A stretch of DNA of 64,000 nt, from the NCBI RefSeq assembly GCF_023242315.1, contig NZ_JALLIY010000011.1, positions 207,493-271,492 of the forward strand, read 5' to 3'. The notes beneath the pieces were generated by a model. That model was given only the letters and a program-made list of their open reading frames with translations. It made no database searches and was not told the DNA's origin. This stretch comes from Pseudomonas sp. MWU13-2105 (GTDB lineage Bacteria; Pseudomonadota; Gammaproteobacteria; Pseudomonadales; Pseudomonadaceae). The position numbers and the translations under genes are program-made. This document shows positions 47,805-57,425 of this stretch, piece after piece (positions within the stretch are counted from its first letter, which is position 1; the number at the start of each line of letters is the position of its first letter).

Positions 47805-50255
47805 ATGTCTCAGGAACCGCTTGTCCGTGAAGCCGAGGTCGCCGCTTTTCGCGACGCTGTCCTAGCCAAACTTACATACGCGGTGGGCAAGGACCCGGAC
47901 CACGCGTTTGATCATGACTGGTTCGAGGCCATCGCCTTGGCCGCCCGCGACCATATGGTCGAACGCTGGATGGACCACACCCGGCATATCTACCGCAAGG
48001 GCCAGAAGCGGGTGTATTACCTGTCCCTGGAGTTTCTGATCGGTCGCCTGCTGTACGACAGCCTGAGCAACCTCGGCCTGCTGGAGATCGTCCGTGAGGC
48101 GCTGGTGGAGCTCGGTGTGGACCTGGAGCGGATTCGCCTGCTGGAGCCCGATGCGGCGCTTGGCAACGGTGGCCTGGGGCGCCTGGCGGCCTGCTTCATG
48201 GAGAGCATGTCGACCCTCGGGATCGCCGGTCATGGCTATGGCATCCGCTACGAGCACGGCTTGTTCCGCCAGGCCATCGTCGATGGCTGGCAGCAGGAAC
48301 AGACCGAGAACTGGCTGGACTTCGGCAACCCCTGGGAGTTCGAGCGCGCCGAAGTGATCTATCCCGTGGGTTTCGGCGGCCAGGTGCAAACCGTCACCGA
48401 CGAGAACGGCGCGCCCCGCCAGGTCTGGACCGCCTCGGAAACCGTGCGGGCGGTGGCCTATGACACGCCGGTGGTGGGTTGGCGCGGGGCCAGTGTGAAC
48501 ACCCTGCGTCTTTGGCGCGCGCGGGCCACCGAAGAACTGCACCTGGAACGCTTCAACGCCGGCGACCACCTCGGCGCGGTCGCCGAAGTGGCCCGGGCCG
48601 AGAGCATCTCCAGGGTCCTGTATCCGGCCGACAGCACCGAGGCCGGCCAGGAGCTGCGGCTGCGCCAGGAATATTTCTTTGTCTCGGCGTCGTTGCAGGA
48701 TCTGCTACGTCGGCACAAGAATATGCACGACTCGGTGCTCAGCCTCGGCGAGCACGCGGCGATCCAGCTCAACGACACCCACCCCTCGATTGCCGTGGCC
48801 GAGTTGATGCGCCAGTTGGTCGACCTGCACGATATCGCCTGGGATGCGGCCTGGCAGGTCACCGTCGAAACCCTCTCCTACACTAACCATACCTTGCTCC
48901 CCGAAGCCCTGGAAACCTGGCCGGTGGGCCTGATGGAACGCATGCTGCCGCGGCATATGCAGATCATCTACCTGATCAATGCCCAGCACATCGATTCGCT
49001 GCGGGCCAAGGGCATCCACGATTTCGACGTGTTGCGCGCGGTGTCGCTGATCGAGGAGGACAATGGCCGGCGGGTGCGCATGGGCAACCTGGCGTTCCTC
49101 GGCTCCCACAGTGTCAACGGCGTTTCCGGCCTGCACACCCAACTGATGCGCAGCACGGTGTTTTCCGAACTGCACAAGCTCTATCCGGAGCGGATCAACA
49201 ACAAGACCAACGGCATCACCTTCCGCCGCTGGCTCTACCAGGCCAACCCGAAGCTCACGGCGATGATGGTCGACGCCGTCGGGCCGGAACTGCTCGACAA
49301 CCCCGAGCAACTGCTGCTGGGCCTGGAGCCCTTTGCCGAGAAAGCCGGCTTTCGCAAGCAGTTCGCCGAACAGCGCCTGCACAGCAAGCGGGCCCTGGCG
49401 GCCCTGATCCACGAGCGTCTGGGGATCGCCATCAACCCGGCGGCGATGTTCGATGTGCAGGTCAAACGGATCCACGAGTACAAGCGCCAGTTGCTCAACC
49501 TGCTGCACACCGTGGCGCTGTACCAGGCGATCCGCGCCGAACCGGAAACCGACTGGGTGCCGCGGGTGAAGATCTTCGCCGGCAAGGCGGCGGCCAGTTA
49601 TCACCAAGCCAAGCTGATCATCAAGCTGGCCAACGACATTGCCCGTACGGTCAACCACGACCCGACCGTGCGCGGTCTGCTCAAGGTGGTGTTCCTGCCC
49701 AACTACAACGTCAGCCTGGCGGAAAGCATCATTCCGGCGGCGGACCTGTCGGAGCAGATTTCCACGGCGGGCTTCGAGGCCTCGGGTACCAGCAACATGA
49801 AGTTCGGTCTCAATGGTGCGCTGACCATCGGCACCATGGACGGGGCCAACGTGGAAATGTCCGAGCGGATTGGCGAGGAACACATGTTCATCTTCGGCCT
49901 CAGCGCCGAGCAGGTGGAGGCGCGCAAGCAGAGCGGCGAGTTCAGCGCGGCGGCCGACGTAGCGGCCTCCCATCGACTCAATGATGTGCTGCAAGCCATT
50001 CGCGGCGGGGTGTTTTCGCCAGATGATCCCTCTCGTTATGTCGGGCTGGTGGATTCGTTGATCGACTATGACCGTTTCCTGGTCTGCGCCGATTTCGACT
50101 CCTACTGGAATGCCCAGGCCCGGGTCGAAGCCCATTGGAACGACTCCAAGGAATGGTGGCGTTCTGCTGTACTTAACAGTGCGCGCATGGGCTGGTTCTC
50201 CTCGGACCGGACTATTCGTGAATACGCCACGGAGATCTGGAAAGCGCTGGATTAA
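47805..50255 (+). CDS. glgP: Glycogen/maltodextrin phosphorylase
   Basis: I use the ATG at 47805 (MSQEPLVREAEVAAFRDAV), with AGAGG upstream. The 816-residue enzyme has YYLSLEFLIGRLLYDSLSNLG, the LGNGGLGRLAACFMES glycine loop, HTLLPEALETWPV, and the PLP-lysine block SGTSNMKFGLNGALTIGTMDGANVE (read in parts). It releases glucose-1-phosphate from alpha-glucans. No other glycogen genes are adjacent. Confidence 0.96.
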   Translation: MSQEPLVREAEVAAFRDAVLAKLTYAVGKDPDHAFDHDWFEAIALAARDHMVERWMDHTRHIYRKGQKRVYYLSLEFLIGRLLYDSLSNLGLLEIVREALVELGVDLERIRLLEPDAALGNGGLGRLAACFMESMSTLGIAGHGYGIRYEHGLFRQAIVDGWQQEQTENWLDFGNPWEFERAEVIYPVGFGGQVQTVTDENGAPRQVWTASETVRAVAYDTPVVGWRGASVNTLRLWRARATEELHLERFNAGDHLGAVAEVARAESISRVLYPADSTEAGQELRLRQEYFFVSASLQDLLRRHKNMHDSVLSLGEHAAIQLNDTHPSIAVAELMRQLVDLHDIAWDAAWQVTVETLSYTNHTLLPEALETWPVGLMERMLPRHMQIIYLINAQHIDSLRAKGIHDFDVLRAVSLIEEDNGRRVRMGNLAFLGSHSVNGVSGLHTQLMRSTVFSELHKLYPERINNKTNGITFRRWLYQANPKLTAMMVDAVGPELLDNPEQLLLGLEPFAEKAGFRKQFAEQRLHSKRALAALIHERLGIAINPAAMFDVQVKRIHEYKRQLLNLLHTVALYQAIRAEPETDWVPRVKIFAGKAAASYHQAKLIIKLANDIARTVNHDPTVRGLLKVVFLPNYNVSLAESIIPAADLSEQISTAGFEASGTSNMKFGLNGALTIGTMDGANVEMSERIGEEHMFIFGLSAEQVEARKQSGEFSAAADVAASHRLNDVLQAIRGGVFSPDDPSRYVGLVDSLIDYDRFLVCADFDSYWNAQARVEAHWNDSKEWWRSAVLNSARMGWFSSDRTIREYATEIWKALD

Positions 50256-50277
50256 CTTTTTGCGGCAAGTTGTGCAC

Positions 50278-50301
50278 CCGGCCCCACTTTCCGGGGGCCG
50301 G
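50278..50301 (+). terminator. Stem-loop after glgP
   Basis: CCGGCCCC and GGGGCCGG pair around an eight-base loop 22 bp after the glgP stop. No T run follows, so termination efficiency is uncertain. Confidence 0.5.
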
Positions 50302-50351
50302 ATCGATATACTACGCGGCATATTTTCGGACGCCGCATAGGGATATCGCGC

Positions 50352-53300
50352 ATGCAATGGATTCTGATGCTGGTGGGCCTGGCGCTGGGCTGGCTGGTGG
50401 ATTCGGTGTTCACCGACGCCCTGATCGGCGCCCTGTTGGGCCTGGGCATCGGCCAGACTTTCCGCCTGATGAGCCTGGGTCGGCGGAGCGCCGAGCAGAT
50501 GCTCCAGCTGGAACAGGCGCGAAAAGCCCTGGCGACCGTCGAACTGCGCGTGCGCCAGCTCGAAATCGCCTCGAACAGGACGCCTGGGCCGTCCGTGGCC
50601 GCGGCGCTCGCCGAAGTGGCTCCCGAGGTGTCCGAAGCCGCCGCGCAAGCCGTTGCCGAACACTTCCAGGCCGAACACCTCCAGGCAGAACAAGCTGGCG
50701 AACCGCTCCCCGAGGCCCAGCGCGTGGTTCCCGAGCTGGTCTGGGAACTGCCGGTCGAGCTCCAGGAGCCCCAGCGCGACAGCCCTCGCTCCGAAAGCGT
50801 GCACCCCGAGGTCGATGCCTGGGCGCCGGAACCGCTCATGGCCGAATCCCGCGAACCACAAGCGCCTCGCACCCCACGCGAACCGAATCTGATCGAGCGG
50901 GCCCTGGCCGGCGCGCGCAACTGGCTGTTCGGTGGTAACACGGTGTTGCGCGTCGGTGTCCTCCTGCTGTTCCTCGGTCTGGCCTTCCTGCTGCGCTATG
51001 CCACCGAAGGCATGGTGGTGCCGATCGAGGCGCGTTACGCCGGGGTCGCCGCCTGCGCCCTGGGCCTGCTCGGGCTCGGCTGGTGGCTACGCCTGCGCAA
51101 CAGCAGCTATGCATTGATGTTGCAAGGCACCGGGATCGCGGTGCTGTACCTGACGGTGTTTGCGGCGATGCGCCTGCATCCGTTGCTCGACCCTTCGGCG
51201 GCCCTCGGCCTGTTGGTGGCGGTCACGCTGTTCTCGGCGATCCTCGCCATCACCCAGGACGCTCTCGGCCTGGCCGCCGCTGCCGCCCTGGGTGGTTTCG
51301 CCGCGCCGATCCTGACCTCCACCGGCAGCGGCAATCATGTGGCGCTGTTCAGCTATTTCGCCTTGCTCAATGCCGGCATCCTGGCGATCGCCTGGTTCAA
51401 GACCTGGCGCCTGCTCAACCTGATCGGCTTTGTCGGCACCTTCGGTATCGGTTTCGCCTGGGGCCTGCGTTCGTATAAAGCGGAATTGCTGTGGAGCACC
51501 GAACCCTTCCTGGTGCTGTTCTTCCTGATGTACCTGGCGATCGGCCTGCTGTTTGCCCGGCGCAAATTGCGCGAGATCGCCGCTGGTCCCGCGGACGACA
51601 GCCGTGAAGCGCTGCTGCGCTGGTCGGCTCGCCAGGGCGATTATGTCGACGGCGCCATGCTGTTCGGTCCGCCGTTGGTGGGCTTCGGCCTGCAATTCGC
51701 GGTGGTCCGGCACCTGGAATTCGCGGCGGCGTTCAGTGCCCTGGCCCTGGGCATTATCTACATGGGGCTGGCGCGGATACTCGCCGGCGGTCGCGCCTTG
51801 CTGCTGGGGGAGACCTGCCTGGCCCTGGGCGTGATCTTCGCCAGCCTGGCGATCCCGCTGGGCCTGGATGCGCGCTGGACTTCAGCGGCCTGGGCGGTGG
51901 AAGGCGCGGGCATTTTCTGGCTCGGTCTGCGTCAGCAACGACCGTTCGCCCGGGCGTTTGCCCTGTTGTTGCAGATCGGTTCGGCGCTGGCGTTCCTCGG
52001 CAAGCTGCAGGTCGGTGACACCAGCCTGCTGGATGGCGCGCCACTGGGCGCCTTGCTGCTGGGCGGGTCCTTGCTGTTCAGCTTCCAGCAAGTACGCAAG
52101 GCATTGCCGGAACAGCTCGCGGCCTGGGAGCGCGGCCTGGCACCATTGCTGGCCTGCAGTGGCCTGGCCTTCCTCTACCTGCTGGCGCCGCTGTTCTTCT
52201 TCACCCAGGGCACGGCGATCAGTTGGGCGCTGGCCGGGCTGGCGACCCTGTTTGTCGGCCTGCGCCTGCAATCGCGTAGCTTCCTGTTCAGTGCCTTTGC
52301 CGTGCAACTGCTTGGCGGCGCGTTGTTCCTGCTGCGGCTGCAAGGCGCCCAGGGCGACTCGACGGCGGTATTCAACGCCGGCTGGAGCGGCCTGATGAGC
52401 GCTTCGTTGATCGGCCTGTCATTGATCGCCGGGATGCTGCTGGCCGCCCGCGACGATATGGTCCGCAATGATGCGCGCCTGCTCCGAGGCCTGTCGGTGG
52501 TGCTGCTGGCGGGGCTGGTGCTGATCAACCTCGCGGTGCTGTTCGTCCTGCCGTGGGAAACCGCCAGCGGGGTCTGGGCCGCCAGCGGCTTGTTGATCAT
52601 CTGGTTGAGCCTGTACTTGCAGCAGCGGGTGAGCTTCGTCTTCGGCTTGCTGTTGCAGGTGATCGGCGGCGCGGCGTTCCTGATGGCCGAGCCCGAGCTG
52701 TTCCGCGCGCTGTCCGCCGAGGGCCTGCGACCATTGGCCCACAGCGGCTTCTGGACGCCGATGGTGTTGAGCCTGGCGGCGCTGGTCGCGGCCTGGCGCT
52801 TGCAACGTGGCAGCCAGGCCGCGGCCTTCGAGGTCCTGAGCCTGACGGGCCTGTCCAATGTCCTGCTGGTCTGGGGCGCGCTGTGGTGGGGCCTGGCCTG
52901 GGTCAGCGAAGTGCTGCGCTTTGTCCCGGCGCATCTGCAATCCCAGGCGTTGCTGGGCCTGGCCGCGTTCAGCGTGCTGCTCTGGACGCTGCTGGCCGCG
53001 CGCTTGAACTGGCCGACCCTGGGCCGGCTCTGCACCTTGCTGACGCCGGTTGCCGTGGTGGTGCTCTACGGCGCCTGGGACCCGGCGTATCACCCGGCGG
53101 CCGATTACGGCTGGCTGGCCTGGGCGGCAGTGTTTGTCGTGCACCTGCTGTCGTTGCGGCGCCTGGCGCCGATCCTGCCCGCCCAGGCCCTGAGTTATGC
53201 CCATGTGCTGGGTTGCTGGCTGATCCTCGGCGTACTGGCGCTGGAGTTGCGTTTTGGCCTGATGAGCCTGTCCGAGCACTACAACGCCTGGCGCTGGCTG

Positions 53301-54008
53301 GGCTGGGCGATCCTGCCGAGCCTCTATCTGGTGCTGATGGCCGCGCCACGCCAATGGCCGTGGCCGGTGGCGGCGTACCCGCGCGAATATCGCCTCTACG
53401 CGGCATTGCCCCTGGCCGTGCTGATGCTGGCCTGGTTCTGGTTGGCGAACACTTTCAGTGACGGTCAGGCCGAGCCGCTGCCTTATGTACCGCTGCTCAA
53501 CCCCTTGGAACTGGGGCTGATGTTCGCCTTGCTGGGGATCTACCTCTGGTCGCGGAGCGCCGTGGCGCAATGGGCTCTGCGCCGCGATTATGCACAGCTG
53601 GTCACCCAGGCGGTGGCCGGGCTTTCGCTGTTCGCCTTTGTCAGCGCGCTGGTGATGCGCACCGCGCACCATTGGGGCGGCGTGCCGTTCAAGCTGGATG
53701 ACCTGCTGGCGTCGATGCAGGTGCAGGCCGGTCTGTCGATTGCCTGGACCCTGATTGCCCTGGGCCTGATGATCGGTGGCCATCTGCGTCATCGTCGCGA
53801 GGTCTGGCTGGTGGGCGCGGCCCTGATCGCCGTGGTGGTCGCCAAGTTGTTCTTCGTCGAGTTGAGCAATCGTGGTGGACTGGCGCGGATCGTCTCGTTC
53901 ATCGGCGTCGGCGTGCTGTTGTTGGTGGTCGGTTACTTTGCACCGCTGCCGCCGAAACGTCCGGAGCCTGAACCGGTGGATGCGGAAACTGAAGGAGTGT
54001 CGTCTTGA
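50352..54008 (+). CDS. Very large DUF2339 membrane protein
   Basis: The 1218-residue protein has an N-terminal helix pair (MQWILMLVGLALGWLVDSVF), a ~130-residue cytoplasmic segment rich in Glu/Ala/Gln, then more than twenty hydrophobic helices to the end (for example VLRVGVLLLFLGLAFLLRYA and FAAPILTSTGSGNHVALFSYF). This is the DUF2339 layout. The function is unknown. The C-terminus is proline/glutamate-rich (PLPPKRPEPEPVDAETEG). The stop overlaps the TTG start of the DUF3999 gene, so the two are probably coupled; the pair is conserved in Pseudomonas and may form one envelope complex. Confidence 0.9.
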   Translation: MQWILMLVGLALGWLVDSVFTDALIGALLGLGIGQTFRLMSLGRRSAEQMLQLEQARKALATVELRVRQLEIASNRTPGPSVAAALAEVAPEVSEAAAQAVAEHFQAEHLQAEQAGEPLPEAQRVVPELVWELPVELQEPQRDSPRSESVHPEVDAWAPEPLMAESREPQAPRTPREPNLIERALAGARNWLFGGNTVLRVGVLLLFLGLAFLLRYATEGMVVPIEARYAGVAACALGLLGLGWWLRLRNSSYALMLQGTGIAVLYLTVFAAMRLHPLLDPSAALGLLVAVTLFSAILAITQDALGLAAAAALGGFAAPILTSTGSGNHVALFSYFALLNAGILAIAWFKTWRLLNLIGFVGTFGIGFAWGLRSYKAELLWSTEPFLVLFFLMYLAIGLLFARRKLREIAAGPADDSREALLRWSARQGDYVDGAMLFGPPLVGFGLQFAVVRHLEFAAAFSALALGIIYMGLARILAGGRALLLGETCLALGVIFASLAIPLGLDARWTSAAWAVEGAGIFWLGLRQQRPFARAFALLLQIGSALAFLGKLQVGDTSLLDGAPLGALLLGGSLLFSFQQVRKALPEQLAAWERGLAPLLACSGLAFLYLLAPLFFFTQGTAISWALAGLATLFVGLRLQSRSFLFSAFAVQLLGGALFLLRLQGAQGDSTAVFNAGWSGLMSASLIGLSLIAGMLLAARDDMVRNDARLLRGLSVVLLAGLVLINLAVLFVLPWETASGVWAASGLLIIWLSLYLQQRVSFVFGLLLQVIGGAAFLMAEPELFRALSAEGLRPLAHSGFWTPMVLSLAALVAAWRLQRGSQAAAFEVLSLTGLSNVLLVWGALWWGLAWVSEVLRFVPAHLQSQALLGLAAFSVLLWTLLAARLNWPTLGRLCTLLTPVAVVVLYGAWDPAYHPAADYGWLAWAAVFVVHLLSLRRLAPILPAQALSYAHVLGCWLILGVLALELRFGLMSLSEHYNAWRWLGWAILPSLYLVLMAAPRQWPWPVAAYPREYRLYAALPLAVLMLAWFWLANTFSDGQAEPLPYVPLLNPLELGLMFALLGIYLWSRSAVAQWALRRDYAQLVTQAVAGLSLFAFVSALVMRTAHHWGGVPFKLDDLLASMQVQAGLSIAWTLIALGLMIGGHLRHRREVWLVGAALIAVVVAKLFFVELSNRGGLARIVSFIGVGVLLLVVGYFAPLPPKRPEPEPVDAETEGVSS

Positions 54009-55369
54009 TTCACAAGTTGAGCCCGTGCTGGTTGGGCGTCATGGGGTTGTGTGCGGCGTTGTCGGCGTTCGCCCAGGAAAAACCCGGCGACTACGGCACC
54101 CGGGTGCCCCTGGCCCTGAGTGGCGAGGGCCCTTGGTATCGCCTGGAACTGCCGCTGACGCTGCAGTTAAGTGCGCGCCAGTCCGATCTCAGCGATGTGC
54201 GCGTATTCAATGCCGCCGGCGAGCCCCAGGCTTATGCCCTGCTGCGGGAACAGGCGCAGGCGACCCAGAGCCACAGCCTGACGGACGTGAAGTGGTTTCC
54301 GCTGTACAACGCGGCCGATGCGCCGCAGGTCACGCCGAGCGTGCGGGTCCAGTCATCGGCCAACGGCACCCTGGTCGAGGTGAGCCCTTCGGGGGAACTG
54401 GAGGCCGGTGAAGAAGTGCTGCGCGGCTGGCTGCTGGATGCCAGCGCGATCAAGGCACCGTTGCAGCAGCTTGTCCTGGACTGGAGCAGCGAGCGCGACG
54501 GCTTCCAGCGTTTCAGCATCGAGGCCAGCGACGACTTGCAGCACTGGCAGGCCTGGGGCGATGGGCAGGTCGCACGCTTGTCCTTTGCCGATGAACGGGT
54601 GGAGCAGCATGAAGTCGCCTTGCCGGGGTTGTCGGCGCGTTACTTGCGCCTGTTGTGGCGGTCGCCGCAGACAGCGCCGGTACTCAGCTCGGCAAAGTTG
54701 GCCAGTTCCACTACCAGCAGCCTGCCGTTGCCGCTGGTATGGTCGCAGCCGTTGGCCGGGACGAGCGCCAAGGCCGGGGAATACACCTGGCAGCTACCGC
54801 TCGGCCTGCCCCTTGAGCAGGTGCGGGTCGAGCTGGCGCAGGCCAACAGCCTGGCGCCGGTGAACTTGTACGGGCGCCAGGACGGTAATGCGCCGTGGCA
54901 GGCGCTGGGCAGCGGCTTGCTCTATCGCCTGACCCAGAATGGCCAGGACGTGGTCCAGGACCAGTTGCAGTTGCCCGGGCGTGCCGTGGCGCAATTGAAG
55001 TTGCTGGTCGACGAGCGCGGCGGTGGCCTGGGCGCGCAGGCGCCGATCTTGCGATTTGCGGTGCGCAGCACCCAACTGGTGTTCCTGGCCCGTGGCGAGC
55101 CGCCGTTTTCCCTGGCCCTGGGCAACCCGACGGTGAAGGCGGCGAACCTGTCGCTGTCGACCCTGATCCCCGATTACAGTCCGCAGCGTCTGGCCGGATT
55201 GGGCAAGGCCACGGCAAGCGGCGGCGCGGTGGCCACGGTGCAGCCGCCGGCGGTACCGGTTGCGCTGGGCACCGATTGGAAGAAGATCGGTTTGTGGGCC
55301 GTTTTGCTGCTGGGGGTGGCGGCCTTGGCGGGGATGGCTTTCAGCCTGCTGCGCAAACCGCAGGTCTAG
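54005..55369 (+). CDS. DUF3999 secreted/membrane-anchored protein
   Basis: The start is a TTG at 54005, with AAGGAG eight bases upstream; it overlaps the preceding TGA (sequence TTGA). The 454-residue protein has a signal peptide (LGVMGLCAALSAFA), a long beta-rich extracytoplasmic part including FQRFSIEASDDLQHWQAWGDG (a discoidin-like turn) and SARYLRLLWRSP, and a C-terminal membrane helix (IGLWAVLLLGVAALAGMAF). DUF3999 proteins regularly follow DUF2339 proteins, so the two are likely partners. Function unknown. Confidence 0.87.
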   Translation: MIHKLSPCWLGVMGLCAALSAFAQEKPGDYGTRVPLALSGEGPWYRLELPLTLQLSARQSDLSDVRVFNAAGEPQAYALLREQAQATQSHSLTDVKWFPLYNAADAPQVTPSVRVQSSANGTLVEVSPSGELEAGEEVLRGWLLDASAIKAPLQQLVLDWSSERDGFQRFSIEASDDLQHWQAWGDGQVARLSFADERVEQHEVALPGLSARYLRLLWRSPQTAPVLSSAKLASSTTSSLPLPLVWSQPLAGTSAKAGEYTWQLPLGLPLEQVRVELAQANSLAPVNLYGRQDGNAPWQALGSGLLYRLTQNGQDVVQDQLQLPGRAVAQLKLLVDERGGGLGAQAPILRFAVRSTQLVFLARGEPPFSLALGNPTVKAANLSLSTLIPDYSPQRLAGLGKATASGGAVATVQPPAVPVALGTDWKKIGLWAVLLLGVAALAGMAFSLLRKPQV

Positions 55370-55377
55370 GCGTTTTG

Positions 55378-55475
55378 CCCGGGACCCCGTGGCCGCCGGC
55401 TTGCCGGCGATGGCGGTCGATCAGGCGATGCAAGGCTGACTGGCCTAATCACCCGTCAGCCGGATCCTAAAGGAT
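55378..55475. repeat. Decayed REPIN
   Basis: GTGGCCGCCGGCTTGCCGGCGATGGCGG at the left and CACCCGTCAGCCGGATCCTAAAGG at the right keep the REPIN layout, but the outer GTAGGAGC motif is mutated on both sides. It lies between the DUF3999 gene and fbp. Confidence 0.6.
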
Positions 55476-55652
55476 TGCCGTCGTTCCTGCGGCGTTGGCA
55501 ATGACCGGGAGCAGGTTATTTGCCGTGCTTTTGGGCTACGCTGAACCCGGTCCTTGAACTCTCCGTGTCGGAACTCGGTCTGACAGGAGGCAATACATGT
55601 CGACTCGCGTTAAACTGCGCGGGTTTTCAGCCCCCCATCTCCGGAGCCATCC

Positions 55653-56663
55653 ATGTCCCGCGTTACCCTGAGTCGCTATTTGATTGAGCAGACCCGCAGC
55701 AACAACACGCCTGCCGATCTGCGTTTCCTGATCGAAGTGGTTGCGCGTGCTTGCAAGGAAATCAGCCATGCCGTCTCCAAAGGCGCGCTGGGTGGGGTTC
55801 TGGGCAGCATGGGGACTGAGAACGTACAAGGCGAAGTGCAGAAGAAACTCGACGTGATTTCCAACGAGATCCTGCTCGAAGCCAACGAGTGGGGTGGTCA
55901 CCTGGCCGGCATGGCGTCCGAGGAAATGGACAATGCCTACCAGATCCCCGGTAAATACCCGAAAGGCGCCTACCTGCTGGTATTCGACCCGCTGGACGGT
56001 TCGTCGAACATCGATATCAACGCGCCGGTCGGTACTATCTTCTCGGTGCTGCGTTGCCCGAATGAACACCTGAGCCAGAACGAAGCCTTGAACGAAAAGG
56101 CCTTCCTGCAGCCAGGTACCCAGCAGGTAGCCGCCGGTTATGCGATCTACGGCCCGCAGACCATGCTGGTGCTGACCCTGGGTGATGGCGTGAAAGGCTT
56201 TACCCTCGACCGTGAAATGGGCAGCTTCGTGCTGACCCATGAAGACATCAAGATCCCGGCCGCCACTCAGGAATTCGCGATCAACATGTCCAATCAGCGT
56301 CACTGGGAAGCTCCGGTGCAACGCTATGTCGGCGAATTGCTAGCCGGCGAGGAAGGCCCGCTGAAAAAGAACTACAACATGCGTTGGGTGGCCGCGATGG
56401 TCGCGGACGTGCACCGTATCCTGACCCGTGGCGGTCTGTTCATGTATCCGCGCGACAGCCGAGAGCCGTCCAAGCCGGGCAAGCTGCGCCTGATGTACGA
56501 AGCCAACCCGATGTCGTTCCTGGTGGAACAGGCGGGCGGCGCGTCCACCGACGGCCACCAGCGTATTCTCGACATCAAGCCGGACGGCCTGCACCAGCGT
56601 GTCGCGGTGTTCCTCGGTTCCAAGGACGAAGTGGAACGGATCACCGGCTACCACAAGGGCTGA
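55653..56663 (+). CDS. fbp: Fructose-1,6-bisphosphatase class 1
   Basis: The 336-residue enzyme has ASEEMDNAYQIPG, the metal site FDPLDGSSNIDINAPVGTIFS (read in parts), GYAIYGPQTMLVLTLGDGVKG (read in parts), and AGGASTDGHQRILDIKPDGLHQR (read in parts). It is the gluconeogenic phosphatase. The DUF924 gene starts four bases after its stop. Confidence 0.97.
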   Translation: MSRVTLSRYLIEQTRSNNTPADLRFLIEVVARACKEISHAVSKGALGGVLGSMGTENVQGEVQKKLDVISNEILLEANEWGGHLAGMASEEMDNAYQIPGKYPKGAYLLVFDPLDGSSNIDINAPVGTIFSVLRCPNEHLSQNEALNEKAFLQPGTQQVAAGYAIYGPQTMLVLTLGDGVKGFTLDREMGSFVLTHEDIKIPAATQEFAINMSNQRHWEAPVQRYVGELLAGEEGPLKKNYNMRWVAAMVADVHRILTRGGLFMYPRDSREPSKPGKLRLMYEANPMSFLVEQAGGASTDGHQRILDIKPDGLHQRVAVFLGSKDEVERITGYHKG

Positions 56664-56667
56664 AGCC

Positions 56668-57270
56668 ATGTCCGCGCCCTGGCAGCCGTTGCTTGAGTGG
56701 TGGTTCGGTTCAGCCGGGACGACCGCCGCGATGGTGGCTGACAAGGGCCGGTTGTGGTTCGGCAAGCGTGACCGCCAGGATCTTGAGGCGCGTGAGCGTT
56801 TCGGGGTCCAGGTCGAGCAGGCACTGGCTGGCGATTTGACCGAGTGGACGCAATGTCCCGAAGGTTGGCTGGCGTTGGTGATCCTGCTCGATCAACTGCC
56901 ACGGATGATCTTCCGCGATAGCCCCAGGGCTTTCTCCGGTGATGCCCGCGCCCAGGCGCTGGTGGCACAGGGGGTGGCTGCGGATTTTGACCGGCGGTTG
57001 TCGGCGATACAGCGGGTGTTTGTCTACCTGGTGTTCGAGCACTGCGAGCACCTGGCGGTGCAGAACGAGGCGGTGTCGCGTTTTGCCGCGTTGCTGGCGG
57101 AGCAACCCGAGGTGGGTCGGGCGATTTTTGCCGATTATCTGGATTATGCCGAACGGCATCGCGACGTTATTGCTCGGTTTGGGCGTTTTCCCCATCGCAA
57201 TAGGGTTCTTGGGCGTGAGTCCACGGTCGAGGAAGTGGCGTTCCTGCAAGAACCGGGTTCACGCTTTTAG
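56668..57270 (+). CDS. DUF924 family protein
   Basis: I use the ATG at 56668 (MSAPWQPLLEWWFGSAGTTA), just after the fbp stop. The 200-residue helical protein has the family blocks WLALVILLDQLPRMIFRDSPRAFSGDARA (read in parts), FVYLVFEHCEHLAVQNEAV, and ERHRDVIARFGRFPHRNRVLGRESTVEE (read in parts). The fold is TPR-like and the function unknown. It is co-transcribed with fbp. Confidence 0.9.
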   Translation: MSAPWQPLLEWWFGSAGTTAAMVADKGRLWFGKRDRQDLEARERFGVQVEQALAGDLTEWTQCPEGWLALVILLDQLPRMIFRDSPRAFSGDARAQALVAQGVAADFDRRLSAIQRVFVYLVFEHCEHLAVQNEAVSRFAALLAEQPEVGRAIFADYLDYAERHRDVIARFGRFPHRNRVLGRESTVEEVAFLQEPGSRF

Positions 57271-57425
57271 ATTTTCTGTGTAGCTGATGACCCTTTCGCG
57301 GCGGTGCGGCGATTCGACAAGCTCCACTCCCACAATATCCGAGTTGTCCGCAAATTTTGTGCACAACCGAAAACCTGTGGGAGCGGAGCTTGCCCGCGAA
57401 GAGGCCCTCAGGTCCCCCGCAGATC
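57271..57425. other. Gap with a single REP half before the chemoreceptor gene end
   Basis: CTGTGGGAGCGGAGCTTGCCCGCGAAG at about 57375-57401 is one REP half. No inverse copy follows before the MCP stop at 57426, so the partner was probably lost. The rest shows nothing recognisable. Confidence 0.55.
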
